Notes: generated from the letters alone by a model not told the origin. Counted from the stretch's first letter, positions 47,319 through 56,960 are shown. The stretch is DNA of 64,000 nt from Kitasatospora arboriphila (GCF_000717275.1 NZ_JNYV01000014.1:9495-73494); one strand, 5' to 3'. Made by a program: numbers and translations.

Positions 47319-47435
47319 CCACCATCCCGCCAGCTGAACCACCCACGTGACGCGGCATCGGCATCGCCATCATCTGCTTGCATCGACAGTCCGAGAGGCA
47401 CCACTAATTCGGCGGAAACTGCATACGGTGAAGCC

Positions 47436-47537
47436 ATGAGTTACACCGGGCAGTACGCCAACGGCCGCACCTACACGCTTCCCGAGTCGTGGGAGCCCGT
47501 CGAGCACGAGACCCTGCAGACTGCCGCCTCTTCCTAA
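47436..47537 (+). CDS. possible 33-residue peptide
   Basis: ATG 47436 opens a frame beginning MSYTGQYANGRTYTLPESWE and ending in TAA immediately before the TetR stop codon on the other strand. The composition is protein-like, with a weak GGTGAAG upstream. It may be a genuine small gene or the start of a truncated one. No family recognised. Confidence 0.3.
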   Translation: MSYTGQYANGRTYTLPESWEPVEHETLQTAASS

Positions 47538-48203
47538 TCAGTGCGCCTGGTAGTGCGGCGCTGGGTCCCGGCGGGCGGGGTTGAGGTGGGCAGTGAGGTG
47601 CGTGTATTCCTCGTCAGTCATCGAGGGTTCGTCAAGGTGGTCGGCACCAGGGCGTAGGCCCGCGAGCATGATCGCAAGGATCCGGCGCCATGCGGAGTCG
47701 GTGACGCCTCGCGTCGTCTCGACCGCTCCCCGCATCGCCCAGAACATGAGATCGAGGTCGGTCAGGGTGGCATCCTCGCGGATGCGGCCATGCAGTTTGG
47801 CCAGCCGCAGGAGCTCGACCAGATCTCGACGGAACTGCTGCTTTAGGATTATCGTCTCGTCGTCGTTCCACAAGCGCGCCAGACAGCCCCGGTTCGATGC
47901 CTGCACCGCACCCGTGCCGTACAGCAGTTGCTCGAGGCCTTCGCCGTGTGGAGCGGCCAGCGCGGACTTCGCGATTGCCAATAGGTCGATGAGCAGTTGC
48001 CGCACGATCTCGCTGATGAGAGCGTCTTTGGTGGGAAATCGGCGGTAGAGCGTGCCCATACCGACTCCGGCGACGCGGGCGATTTCATCGACTCCGGCCT
48101 CGAGGCCGCGCTCACTGAATACCGCGGCAGCAGCGTCCAGGAGTCGCTGCCGGTTCTCGGCGGCGTCGCGGCGCAGCACCTTCTCGCTGGTGGCCAATGT
48201 CAT
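47538..48203 (-). CDS. TetR/AcrR family transcriptional regulator
   Basis: The 221-residue repressor has an N-terminal helix-turn-helix (VDEIARVAGVGMGTLYRRFP) and a helical C-terminal domain. The start codon overlaps the stop of the upstream MFS relic (ATGA), so the pair was probably an autoregulated exporter operon. The TetR frame is intact although the exporter is not. Confidence 0.88.
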   Translation of the reverse strand: MTLATSEKVLRRDAAENRQRLLDAAAAVFSERGLEAGVDEIARVAGVGMGTLYRRFPTKDALISEIVRQLLIDLLAIAKSALAAPHGEGLEQLLYGTGAVQASNRGCLARLWNDDETIILKQQFRRDLVELLRLAKLHGRIREDATLTDLDLMFWAMRGAVETTRGVTDSAWRRILAIMLAGLRPGADHLDEPSMTDEEYTHLTAHLNPARRDPAPHYQAH

Positions 48204-48921
48204 TCCGGCTTGTCGCTCGAGAACGTTCCGCCGGCGACCATGGCGAGTTCGGGGTGCGGTAGCTCAACGGCTTCTTCGAGGTGGGTCTTCTTATCGCGCT
48301 TTACTGCGGGGATTAACAACGCGGCGACTGCGGCCAGGACTCCCGCGACTCCGAGCATGGCGAACCCGTTGGTGTATCCCGACTCGGCCGGAACGCCCGA
48401 CGATGAGGCTCCGATGGCGACGATGCTGGCCATGAACGCTGCGCCCAAGGATCCACCGATGGTTCGGATGTTGGCGTTCATGCCGCTGGCAACGCCGGTC
48501 TGCTCTGGGGGTACCGACGCGACGACCACGTTCGACATCGCGGCGAAGACCAGCCCGAATCCGACGCCGGCAATCGCGTTCGCGATGTAGATATCGAGTT
48601 CGGTCGAGTGCAGGAACGCCAAAATGAAGTAGCCAGCCCGGCGAGCAACGAACCGGCAGCCAAGGCCACCAGCGCGATCACGAAGATGCGCTTCTTGCCG
48701 TGCATGTCGCCGAGGCGGCCCATGATCGGGGTGAAGATCGACGCCGACAGGAGATAAGTAGTCAGGACCCAGGTGACGTTGGTCTGGTTCGTGCCCAGTT
48801 GCACCTCGATGGTCGGGAGGACGGGCATGACGAGGGACTGCAGAAGGGCAACGGCCGCGACACCGACGGTGAGTACGGCGAACGTGACCTGGTGGCGCGC
48901 ACGGCCGGGTGCGGTTGTCAT
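48200..48921 (-). pseudogene. MFS exporter with large internal deletion
   Basis: From ATG 48921 (AGGAG upstream) the first part reads as a DHA2-type MFS N-terminus (LQSLVMPVLPTIEVQLG, then GRLGDMHGKKRIF) to about LLAGLATSF near 48635. The next bases switch frame to YFILAFLHSTELDIYIANAI and GFGLVFAAMSNVVVASVP, which belong near the end of a normal exporter. The middle, roughly TM4-TM11 and probably 250 or more residues, is missing. The junction is out of frame, so the gene cannot make a transporter. Confidence 0.8.
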
Positions 48922-49250
48922 TGATTCTCCTGGATCCACGAAAGCGGAGTCAGCGACCGAGTCCTGCGCTAAAGCTGCTTGGCGAGAATGCGGGGTCCCA
49001 GTCAACCGACGGACGACCAGCCTTTCCGCAGTGGATTTCTCTTCCGAAATGGTGGCTCAAAGCGCACTAGTCAGCTGGACGCGACGGCTACGGTGGGTCT
49101 CGCGGTCGGCATAAATCGCGACCGAGATCAGAACTATCTGCAAGACAGCCAAGGCTCGCGGAGCCCATCAGCATCGCGGGCAGGCTGCCACGACTGCGAC
49201 TAGCCATCACGACCACTCGGGCACCTCTACCTTCGTGAACCAGCTGGGTC

Positions 49251-49484
49251 TTACGACCCAGCGCGCCGGTCCTGGGCTACCCGGTACATGGCCTCGAGCG
49301 TCGACGGACTTAGGCATGGAGGTTGGCGCGCAAGCAGATATTCAACGCGCGAATAGAAGACGTATGGTGTGACACCGAATGTCACCATAATGTCTTCAGG
49401 ATCACCCCCACCATATAAGTACCATCGCTGAGCGAAATCGAGCATTCGCTTCTCTTCTTGTGTCAGAGTGGCTTTAGTGACCAT
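49251..49484 (-). CDS. DUF3263-like small protein
   Basis: The 77-residue protein matches the short actinobacterial DUF3263 family. It has LTQEEKRMLDFAQRWYLYGG with the conserved Trp/Tyr, then FGVTPYVFYSRVEYLLARQP, a helix-turn-helix-like core. Members are small cytoplasmic proteins that may bind DNA; their role is not established. It lies at the boundary where base composition changes and may mark the edge of the catabolic island. Confidence 0.7.
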   Translation of the reverse strand: MVTKATLTQEEKRMLDFAQRWYLYGGGDPEDIMVTFGVTPYVFYSRVEYLLARQPPCLSPSTLEAMYRVAQDRRAGS

Positions 49485-49615
49485 CTAAAACATCCCATGA
49501 CGATCAATTCGCTAACCCTTCTCTATTAGCGTCAGTTCTTGGTCCACTGTTCTCCCTATTCCGAACGGTGCAACTAGTTCTATAAAAGCTCCGGCTGCGA
49601 CCTGGAAGATAAGGT

Positions 49616-50389
49616 TTAGCCTCGTTGAGGCATCCAGCGAAGGAGCCGACGGTCGGCTACCGAGACCAGTGCATCGAGGATCCAGGCAAGCAATGTGACC
49701 ACGAGGAGCGCGGCCCAAATCTCATTGACATTGAGGTTAAACTGGCCACGAACTACCAAATACCCCAACCCGACTGAAGCACCAACAAACTCTGCAACGA
49801 TGGCCGCCTGGAACGCGTAGCCCAACGTTGTCCGCGTAGAGCCGATCACCCATGATGCGAGTGACGGCCCGTATACATCTCGTATGAGTTGAGGCAACTT
49901 GGCACCGTACAACCTCAAATTATTCACCAGGTCCTTGTCGACTTCCTTGAAGCCCGTAGCCACCACAACCGTGACGGGGACCAGAATAACCAAGGCAACT
50001 AGCACAATCTTAGACGTAAAATCGTATCCCAGCCAGATTGCCAGGAACGGGTACAATATCAATCGAGGCATGCCGTTGAAAAAGGCAAGGTATGGGTTTA
50101 GCACTCGGCTCCAAAAGTCTGAAAGTCCAAGCACAGTACCCAACAGAATTCCGGCCAGCATACCGATAGCCCAGCCAATGAGCAGTACACGCAGGGTCGA
50201 TAACGCAGATTCGACTATAACACCGTCTTCGAACCAAGTTTTGAGCGTGGACAGCGTCTCAGACGGAGTACCGAAGGAAAATTCGTCTAGGACCCCGGAA
50301 CTTGAGCCGACTGACCAGATCCAGAAGAGGATAATGACGAGCCCAATCTGTCCGGCTAGGAGCAGTAGGGGTTTTAAAAAACGCGCCAT
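49616..50389 (-). CDS. ABC transporter permease (NitT/TauT type), last gene of the operon
   Basis: The 257-residue permease has about six TM segments and the binding-protein-dependent transport (BPD) signature region, with the EAA-like loop GFKEVDKDLVNNLRLYGAKL. It forms the membrane channel together with the neighbouring permease. The start overlaps the end of that gene by 16 bp. Third codon positions use noticeably more A/T than the genes of regions 1 and 2. Confidence 0.88.
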   Translation of the reverse strand: MARFLKPLLLLAGQIGLVIILFWIWSVGSSSGVLDEFSFGTPSETLSTLKTWFEDGVIVESALSTLRVLLIGWAIGMLAGILLGTVLGLSDFWSRVLNPYLAFFNGMPRLILYPFLAIWLGYDFTSKIVLVALVILVPVTVVVATGFKEVDKDLVNNLRLYGAKLPQLIRDVYGPSLASWVIGSTRTTLGYAFQAAIVAEFVGASVGLGYLVVRGQFNLNVNEIWAALLVVTLLAWILDALVSVADRRLLRWMPQRG

Positions 50390-51225
50390 TGGGTGTACCG
50401 CCTTTCCACGAGCTTCAGAAGCCGATCGATTACGACTGCCAGTGCCGCTACAACGAGAATGCCGGCAACGACGGCTTCGGGATCAAGGGTTTGCTGGCCA
50501 AGGGCGATACGAAAACCTATCCCTTGGTTTGAACCCAGATACTCAGATATGACCGCGGCAGTCAACGCCCATGCAGCGGATAGCTGCAGGCTCGCGATCA
50601 GCCATCCGACTATCGACGGTAGATAGACGTCCACAATCAGGCGGAATCGACCAGCCCCTAGAACCCGTGCGTTGTCCAGGATCACCTGATCGATACTTCG
50701 GACACCGGAGTAGATTCCGTAGAAAATTAGGAAGAAGATCCCGGACGCCACAAAGAGGACTTTTGACATCATGCTGAATCCCAGCCAGAGGATAAACAAC
50801 GGCGCCAGCACGACTTTTGGTAGCGAATTGGCAATCGCGATGAACGGGGCGAGAAATCGATCCACTATCCGGAACGGCACGACAAGCGCAACCAGCACCA
50901 AAGCCACGGCCAGTCCAAGCGCGTAGCCCAAAGCTGCTTCTGTCAGTGTCAGCGTTACGTCGGACCAAAAGTCGGAAGCTTTTCCCCATTCGACTAACTG
51001 ATCCCAGACGCCTCCGGGACTCCCCACCAGGGTTACCCAAGTGTCGTCACTCGCTAGGAGAATCCATCCACCCAGTGCAGCCGCAAGCACGACAAACTGA
51101 ACTATCCGAACCAGCAACGACGTACGCTTCCGATCGCGCTTCTGTTTCTCAACCTGCGCTTGGAGAATGGCGTTGACGGAATTTGGGTCCCTGGTCGGAG
51201 GTGCGGGGGCGACGTTAGTTGACAC
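50374..51225 (-). CDS. ABC transporter permease (NitT/TauT type)
   Basis: The 283-residue permease has a cytoplasmic N-terminus and about six TM segments. The EAA-like loop is SGVRSIDQVILDNARVLGAG. Family relatives take up taurine, sulfonates, nitrate, aromatic acids or thiamine precursors. GTG 51225 overlaps the end of the ATPase gene by 11 bp; the frame is open to 51315. Two different permeases suggest a heterodimeric channel. Confidence 0.88.
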   Translation of the reverse strand: MSTNVAPAPPTRDPNSVNAILQAQVEKQKRDRKRTSLLVRIVQFVVLAAALGGWILLASDDTWVTLVGSPGGVWDQLVEWGKASDFWSDVTLTLTEAALGYALGLAVALVLVALVVPFRIVDRFLAPFIAIANSLPKVVLAPLFILWLGFSMMSKVLFVASGIFFLIFYGIYSGVRSIDQVILDNARVLGAGRFRLIVDVYLPSIVGWLIASLQLSAAWALTAAVISEYLGSNQGIGFRIALGQQTLDPEAVVAGILVVAALAVVIDRLLKLVERRYTQWRVF

Positions 51226-52087
51226 GTGCCTGCTCCACCTCTGTACGCAGCTGGGACCAGATTTGTTCATGTGTCTCGGTGAACTTCTGCTCGAAGCGCA
51301 CATCAAGTAGGTCACGGGGACGTTCTAGCGGCACTTGGTGATCGCCGATCACTCGTCCCGGCGAGGCACTCATCACAACGACCCGGTCGGACAGTCCAAC
51401 CGCTTCCTCCAGGTCGTGCGTAATGAACAGTACCGCCGGTCTGTACGTGGCCCAGAGATTTAAAAGGTCATCTTCCATGATCATGCGCGTTTGGACATCC
51501 AGCGCGCTGAACGGTTCGTCCATCAAAATGATCGACGGCTGGTAGGCCAGTGTCGCCGCGATTGCTACGCGTTTGCGCATGCCGCCAGAGAGCTGGCTTG
51601 GGTAGGAGTCCGCGAACTTAGTCAGGCCGACCCTGTCGAGCCATTCGCGGGCCGTGTTGTCTGCTTCCTTTCTGCTCTTGCCGCGGTACCGCAACGGTAG
51701 AGCCACATTCTGGACTGCCGTGCGCCATGGAAGCAGGGCGTCGCGCTGGAAGATGAAGCCGACGTCACGACTGACACCGCTGACCTTCTTTCCGAAGGTC
51801 TTCACAACGCCGGCTTCCGGCACCGCGAGCCCAGCCACCAGATTGAGAAGGGTGGACTTTCCGCAGCCCGACGGGCCCACAACCGACAGGAACTCACCGA
51901 GGTTGACCTCGAGGTTGACGTCTCGGATCGCCGTGAACGGCTCGCCGTTACGCATGAATTGCCGGGTTACACTTGAGATCTCGATGGCCAGGCCTGGTTC
52001 ATCAAGATCACTCGATGAGGCCGCCGATGCGGGCTGCGCGGGGGGAATCACTGAACTCCTTCGTGCCGCCGAGTGGCTTGTACTCAT
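51215..52087 (-). CDS. ABC transporter ATP-binding protein (NitT/TauT type)
   Basis: The 290-residue ATPase has Walker A GPSGCGKST (71-79), the Q-loop in FIFQRDALLPW, signature LSGGMRKRVAIA, Walker B IILMDEPFSALD and the switch histidine in LFITHDLEEA. An alanine- and serine-rich N-terminal extension of about 30 residues precedes the domain. ATG 52087 has GGAGGT upstream; the frame is open to 52279. First gene of the importer operon, divergent from the binding lipoprotein. Substrate unknown. Confidence 0.92.
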   Translation of the reverse strand: MSTSHSAARRSSVIPPAQPASAASSSDLDEPGLAIEISSVTRQFMRNGEPFTAIRDVNLEVNLGEFLSVVGPSGCGKSTLLNLVAGLAVPEAGVVKTFGKKVSGVSRDVGFIFQRDALLPWRTAVQNVALPLRYRGKSRKEADNTAREWLDRVGLTKFADSYPSQLSGGMRKRVAIAATLAYQPSIILMDEPFSALDVQTRMIMEDDLLNLWATYRPAVLFITHDLEEAVGLSDRVVVMSASPGRVIGDHQVPLERPRDLLDVRFEQKFTETHEQIWSQLRTEVEQARVN

Positions 52088-52219
52088 AGGTCGACCTCCG
52101 TAGTGGGCTTCCAACAAATGTTCATCGTGTCTGGGTCGCGGCGCGCCGGCCGTGATTGTCGTTGTCGCCTGTGCGCTGGCCGCATCTTCACAGGACCTAC
52201 AACGAGCCCGTGAGGATGA

Positions 52220-52257
52220 ACTATCCATATTGTTATCACAGTATCGGGCTGTGTCAA
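52220..52257 (-). promoter_or_regulatory. promoter of the ABC operon with overlapping operator
   Basis: On the minus strand TTGACA (52257-52252) and AACAAT (52234-52229) are separated by 17 bp. The dyad ACTAT-CCAT-ATTGT (52220-52233, plus-strand reading) overlaps the -10 box. It matches the ACTAT-N4-ATAGT element of this region with one mismatch. Confidence 0.55.
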
Positions 52258-52312
52258 GCATCACTTCTGCCTCTTCCAAGCCCCTTCTGCAGCTCTTACA
52301 GCGCTGAACGTC

Positions 52313-52340
52313 TTGTGATTCTAATTACTATGGTTATAGT
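52313..52340 (+). promoter_or_regulatory. promoter of the binding-protein gene with overlapping operator
   Basis: TTGTGA (52313-52318) and TATAGT (52335-52340) are separated by 16 bp. The perfect dyad ACTAT-GGTT-ATAGT (52327-52340) covers the -10 box, so a bound repressor would block polymerase. The gene starts at 52406. Confidence 0.6.
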
Positions 52341-52405
52341 AGATGAGATAGGAGTCACACACCAGATGCCTGGCCCGGCCTGGCACCCTTTAGGAGTTAC
52401 ACACC

Positions 52406-53491
52406 ATGAAACGCCTTTCCCGCCTCCGAGTCGGCATCATTGCCGCACTCATCGTCGCGCTTGCAGTGAGCGCGTGTGGCAAATCCGATGACCTACCTGA
52501 AGGAGCCCTGGCCCCCAAAGAGGTGAAGCTGGCAACCGTCGGTTCTTACCTCACCATCTTCAGCGCTGCATGGGCTGCGGAAAACACTTCCTTCAAGGAG
52601 ATCGAAGAGAAGTACGGCACGAAGCTCACGTTCCAGACCTTCGGCAAAGGCGCAGACGCGATGACGGCCACCCTCGGCGGCTCGGTCGACATCAATACCG
52701 GCACTTCCTCCACCGACATCGTTGAAGCCGTTCTCAAGAAGCAAGATCTAGTTGCTGTGGACAGCCTTTTCACCGGACCCGGTTCGGTACTCATTGGCCG
52801 GAAAGATCTCGAGGCTTCACACGGCACCAACATCAAGGCGTACGACGGTGCGAGCTGGGGATACACCGCCGAGGGTTCCTCCGCCCAGTTACACGCCCAA
52901 AAAGAGGCAGAGTACGCGGGATTGGACTGGGACAATCAGAAGGGCATCGCCCTTGGCTCTGTGCAGGCTTTCGAGCCGGCTCTCAAGTCCGGTCGTACCG
53001 ATATTGCAGCCATGGACACTACCTCGGCAGCGATCGCGATCTCCAACGGCTCAGGCTACCTGGTGCGCAACATGAACGACCTCACCCTGCACGGACCGGT
53101 CGTGGGGCCAATCCCAGGGAACCTGGTCGCAATACCCTCCGCCTTCATCGAGAAGTTCCCGGAATTCACCCAAGCTCTTGTCACTGCTTTCGTTGAGGGA
53201 CTCCGCGAGGTACAGAACGCCAAGGATGCCAACGCCGCGTACGCCCTGATGCCCGAGAGCTTCAAGAAGGTTCACCAGAACGACGCGCAGTTTGCCGTTG
53301 AGTGGGACCTGGCTCGGCCCGCATTTCTTGGCACCGATGGCGGCTTCAACCAGGCAAACATCGATGCAATTGCCAAGTACATCGACGAGGATCCGGCCCA
53401 GGTTGAAACTGCGTTCAACGACACCTTTGTCGATGCAGCCTACAAGGAAATTGGCGTCGAGCGCGCCGACGCAGGGATCGGGCAGCCCTGA
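52406..53491 (+). CDS. ABC substrate-binding lipoprotein (NitT/TauT/SsuA type)
   Basis: The 361-residue exported protein has signal peptide VGIIAALIVALAVSAC with lipidation at that cysteine. The mature part has the two-lobe type-II binding-protein pattern (VKLATVGSYLTIFSAAWAAE, then TFGKGADAMTATLGGSVDIN). It delivers a small organic substrate to the importer encoded divergently. ATG 52406 has TTTAGGAG upstream. A strong hairpin lies 12 bp after the stop. Confidence 0.9.
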   Translation: MKRLSRLRVGIIAALIVALAVSACGKSDDLPEGALAPKEVKLATVGSYLTIFSAAWAAENTSFKEIEEKYGTKLTFQTFGKGADAMTATLGGSVDINTGTSSTDIVEAVLKKQDLVAVDSLFTGPGSVLIGRKDLEASHGTNIKAYDGASWGYTAEGSSAQLHAQKEAEYAGLDWDNQKGIALGSVQAFEPALKSGRTDIAAMDTTSAAIAISNGSGYLVRNMNDLTLHGPVVGPIPGNLVAIPSAFIEKFPEFTQALVTAFVEGLREVQNAKDANAAYALMPESFKKVHQNDAQFAVEWDLARPAFLGTDGGFNQANIDAIAKYIDEDPAQVETAFNDTFVDAAYKEIGVERADAGIGQP

Positions 53492-53503
53492 CGGGAAGTA
53501 ACA

Positions 53504-53541
53504 CGAGAAGGGCGGAGCCACAACAGGCTCGGCCCTTCTCG
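53504..53541 (+). terminator. intrinsic-type terminator hairpin
   Basis: CGAGAAGGGC-GGAGCC (53504-53519) pairs with GGCTC-GGCCCTTCTCG (53526-53541) around a 6-nt loop, leaving one small internal mismatch. TTCT follows. It closes the binding-protein transcript. Confidence 0.7.
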
Positions 53542-53730
53542 TTCTCGGCTGTTGGGCATTCAAACGGCCACAAACGCCAGGAGTACGAGGAGGCTCTCCA
53601 GCCGGCTTGGTGACGAGCAATGAGGCGCGCTTACAACGCTCGGCATGGCCCTGACGCCTCGCAGCGGTCCCGACAGACGTTTGAAGTTTCATTCTGAGCG
53701 GATCCGCCGGCGGATCGGGAAAGAGGCATC

Positions 53731-54495
53731 GTGGCCGTGGCCATACCAAAGCCGATCAAACAGTCCGAGATCGTGGCACGGGCGATCACCGAGCAAATCG
53801 TCAACCAGCGGTTGCTGGAGGGCACGCGTCTCGACAACGAGAAGACGATGCTCGACACGTTCCGGGTGGGACGGAGCACTCTGCGGGAGGCACTGCGCTT
53901 GCTCGAGAGTCGGGGGCTACTAACAATTCGAGCCGGACGCGACGGAGGACCGGTGGTCCGTCAACCCCAGCCTGCTGATCTCGGTGAGGCTCTAACGCTT
54001 CTGATGCAGTATCAGGACGTCCCCTTCTCAAAGCTCTTCGAGGCACGACAGGCCCTTGAGCCCATGCTCGCCCGTATGGCAGCACTTAACATGGACGCAG
54101 CGACACTCGAGCGGCTCAGGCTGATAAACAGAGACATTGCGCAGAACGTAGGCGACCGAGAAGTCTTTCGATATCGAAACTTTGAGTTCCACCAAGTAAT
54201 CGCTGCTGCGGCAGGAAGTCCCGTGCTGGAGTTGCTGACGTCGATGCTCGAATCAGTTGCCGACGGACTTGCCTTTGGGGCCGTTGCTGGCGACTTCACC
54301 CAAGAACATCGTATTGGCGCGATCAGAGCGCACGAACGCATTATTCGTGCACTCACCGAAAAGGATCCTGATGCAGCCGAGGATGAGATGCGTCGCCACC
54401 TCGACGAAGGCAACAGCGCCTGGCTGAGAGCCTATCGAGACCTGCCACCCCATCCCTGGGTGGGATCGAGCACCGCATCGGGACGCAGCTTGTAG
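53731..54495 (+). CDS. FCD-domain GntR-family regulator (FadR subfamily)
   Basis: The 254-residue repressor has an N-terminal winged helix (IVARAITEQIVNQRLLEGTR, then TFRVGRSTLREALRLLESRG) and a C-terminal all-helical FCD ligand domain. The FCD domain has possible metal ligands in FRYRNFEFHQVIAAAA and IGAIRAHERIIRAL. GTG 53731 is preceded by AAAGAGG. It lies between the importer and the P450 and is the only GntR protein in the island. It is the natural candidate to bind the shared ACTAT-N4-ATAGT operators; that link is inferred. No such site is seen before its own gene. Confidence 0.88.
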   Translation: MAVAIPKPIKQSEIVARAITEQIVNQRLLEGTRLDNEKTMLDTFRVGRSTLREALRLLESRGLLTIRAGRDGGPVVRQPQPADLGEALTLLMQYQDVPFSKLFEARQALEPMLARMAALNMDAATLERLRLINRDIAQNVGDREVFRYRNFEFHQVIAAAAGSPVLELLTSMLESVADGLAFGAVAGDFTQEHRIGAIRAHERIIRALTEKDPDAAEDEMRRHLDEGNSAWLRAYRDLPPHPWVGSSTASGRSL

Positions 54496-55017
54496 CGACG
54501 ACACGCACGCGCTGACACGGACCCGGATACGCCCTCTTGTGAAACAAGCCCAGTGACACGACATGGTCAGGTTCCGGGCTTACACACTTATTGCGCCCTC
54601 GCCTCACCTAAATCGTCGTCTTACGGGTAGGTCTGCCCTCCCTCAGGTCGGTGGGTATTTGTCCAGAGGGGAAAGCTGCGCTGCTTGAAGGGACCTGATA
54701 GAGCAAATCGCAGACGTCCCATTGAAGGTGTGCGCATAGTACGGCGGCCGGCCGCTTAACGAACCACACCCTATCCACGTTATGGCTCGCGAACAGCATT
54801 GCAAGAACACATCGCGATGCCAGTCGGTACGACCATTTTAGTCGGCGCCAGATTCGAGTTCACCTCAGTTATAGCGGGCGTGCGACCCGGAAGCGATTTT
54901 CAGACGGACACATTCGCTCCGGAAACGTCTGTTCCGCAGAGAGTTTGGCCAGACCTCGAGTCTGCGATATTGCACTCGAAACGTAGAGCCCTGAGATCAG
55001 AAATGGGCCAGGAGTCC
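54496..55017. other. intergenic stretch of about 520 bp, nothing recognised
   Basis: No convincing gene, hairpin or operator is visible. Open frames on both strands are short and Arg/Ser-rich. Confidence 0.45.
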
Positions 55018-55164
55018 TCACCAGGCCATGAGAAGGATCTCTTCGCGGGTGTAGCTCATCGTAGGGTGCACCTGCGCCAGATGTGCTTGCGTGCGCTCCA
55101 CCAAAACATCTTCGTCCGAACCCGTGAGTACTTCACCACACGGGCAATTTAGATGCGTCTTCAT
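55018..55164 (-). CDS. DUF1059 small protein
   Basis: The 48-residue protein starts MKTHLNCPCGEVLTGSDEDV and ends HPTMSYTREEILLMAW, matching the DUF1059 family, with CPCG near the N-terminus and a conserved HLAxxHP core. The cysteine pair and histidine may bind metal. AAGGA sits close upstream of ATG 55164; the frame is open to 55236. Often found in actinobacteria; function unknown. Confidence 0.75.
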   Translation of the reverse strand: MKTHLNCPCGEVLTGSDEDVLVERTQAHLAQVHPTMSYTREEILLMAW

Positions 55165-55581
55165 AGTTCCTTGCCTTCGCATATGGGCCTTGTAATGCCC
55201 AACCCGAACCCGATCTGACGACGTTCGCCGTGACACTAATTTGATTGGTCTCGCGCACCTCCAAGACTAATGGTGGACGTCAGCATTTTTCGGGACGCCA
55301 GCGTGCTCTGTGCGTATCAGAACAGAATTCGTTGATCGCGTCAGCCATAGACATCAGACCCCGAAAGTCAGCTTCGCCGCCCGAAAGGTCACGATTAATC
55401 CGAGGCAAACAAGCCTCATTTACGAGCCTTACCGCTCCGAATGTCGCTCAATCTTGCCGATCTCGTCGACCCGGCCAGTTCTCCGGAAACGCCTCGGCGC
55501 TGCTCTCGCCACCGTTTCGAAAGTAATAACGGTTAGCGTCCGTTCAGAACTACCTCGGCGCGTCCGACAGTCACCTTTGTT
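55165..55581. other. intergenic stretch of about 420 bp, nothing recognised
   Basis: No gene or clear signal can be supported. It lies upstream of the DUF1059 gene and downstream of the P450, so the promoter for the DUF1059 gene should be here, but I see no good boxes. Confidence 0.4.
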
Positions 55582-56904
55582 TTAAGCGTTGCCTGCATCG
55601 TCAGGGAACTCTGTCTCCTCTTCCGCTGACTCGAGCGGCATGACGACGTCGTAGCGGATATAGCGCGTACCGCCTTCGGGCCCGGTAAACTCTTCCTGGA
55701 TGCCGTTGGGATCCGGCTTGATTCCGTGTTCAAGCTGCTTCCGAAGCATCTTGACGAGAACACCCTGCGCGTCGTTACCGCCTTGGTCCCAGACAAGAAT
55801 CGGCCGACCCAAACATAGATGCGAACCTGCACCGAAGGCCAGGCCCCAGCTCGGTACTTTCTCGTCATCTACATTGCGCCCAGGCTTATACTCGTCGCGG
55901 TCACTTCCGAACACTTCCGGGTCCCGGTCGGAAGCACCAAGCCACCCGTAGACCCATTCGCCTTTCTTGATCTCGCGACCGCTGGTAAGGACGATGTCGG
56001 TTTGTGCAACTCTCGCCAAGTAAGGACGGGTGGCGCGGTGCAGGCGCAACGACTCAGCCACCGCGGCGTTTAGAAACGCGCGATCTCCTAGTTTCGCACG
56101 CGCCTCGGGATGTTGGTCGAGCCAAGGGACGATGTCGTCGAGTGCGTAGGCCGCCATGGCAACAGGATTGTTGACCGACCCCGCCATCAACTCAACCATT
56201 TCCCGAAAGATCAGAGTGTCATCGATATTGGCGAGATCCTCCTGCACTGCGAGCAAGCTCGTAATCAGATCGCCCGGCAGTGCGTTCTTCTTCTCAACGT
56301 CGCCGACGGCATCGCGAACAAGTCGCAACCGGCGTTCAAAACTAGGCACATAGGCTGTCTCCCGCAGCCTGGCAACCGCGGCGCGCGCCTTCACCAGTAG
56401 CGCATCCTTCTCTGCTTCCGGTGCGTATTCGATGGAGAGACCTGTGACAACCGCGCCCGCAAGCTCGCGGAATTGCTCAATATCCTCTTCGGTCTCAACC
56501 TGGTCGATGCCAATCATGCCGGCCATGAGGCGCCAGTACACGCCAGCCGCGAAGGCCAGCATGTCAAAGCGGACCTCAGTCGCCCCCGGCGCAGCGGACT
56601 CAATAGTCAGCTTCATGTAATGATCAAAAGCCTCATCGAAGGCTCTGCCCTCCGCGCCCCAAGGCATCTTGGGGCTGAGCATACGGGTCAGCGCCTTGCG
56701 GCGGTTGAGGTGCGGACGCCCGTCAAGGGCGACAAGCGTGCCTTCCGTGAACTCCAAAGACTCCCTCTTTGTTGCCTGAATCGAGAAGTCACGGGTTCGT
56801 CGCAGCACCTCTTCGAGCTCACCATAAGACCTCAGGTGATGACCGTTGTCGAGATCCCACGCGACATTAGGATGCCCAGCGGGAACCGTCGTTTCGTTTG
56901 TCAT
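55582..56904 (-). CDS. cytochrome P450 with atypical I-helix
   Basis: The 440-residue soluble bacterial P450 has the haem-thiolate loop LAFGAGSHLCLGRP (proximal Cys present), the K-helix ExxR in AVAESLRLHR and the meander SDRDPEVFGSD. The oxygen-activating I-helix segment is LMAGSVNNPVAMA. The usual acid-alcohol pair (as in AGxETT) reads Val-Asn, so both the acid and the Thr are missing. Camphor-type P450cin also has Asn in place of Thr, so the enzyme may still be active. GGAGG lies 8 bp before ATG 56904. Redox partners are not encoded nearby. Confidence 0.88.
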   Translation of the reverse strand: MTNETTVPAGHPNVAWDLDNGHHLRSYGELEEVLRRTRDFSIQATKRESLEFTEGTLVALDGRPHLNRRKALTRMLSPKMPWGAEGRAFDEAFDHYMKLTIESAAPGATEVRFDMLAFAAGVYWRLMAGMIGIDQVETEEDIEQFRELAGAVVTGLSIEYAPEAEKDALLVKARAAVARLRETAYVPSFERRLRLVRDAVGDVEKKNALPGDLITSLLAVQEDLANIDDTLIFREMVELMAGSVNNPVAMAAYALDDIVPWLDQHPEARAKLGDRAFLNAAVAESLRLHRATRPYLARVAQTDIVLTSGREIKKGEWVYGWLGASDRDPEVFGSDRDEYKPGRNVDDEKVPSWGLAFGAGSHLCLGRPILVWDQGGNDAQGVLVKMLRKQLEHGIKPDPNGIQEEFTGPEGGTRYIRYDVVMPLESAEEETEFPDDAGNA

Positions 56905-56960
56905 GCTCTTTGCCTCCATGGATGCGGCGCTGGGGCCAGCCGGGCGTGTTAAGTGTGGTT

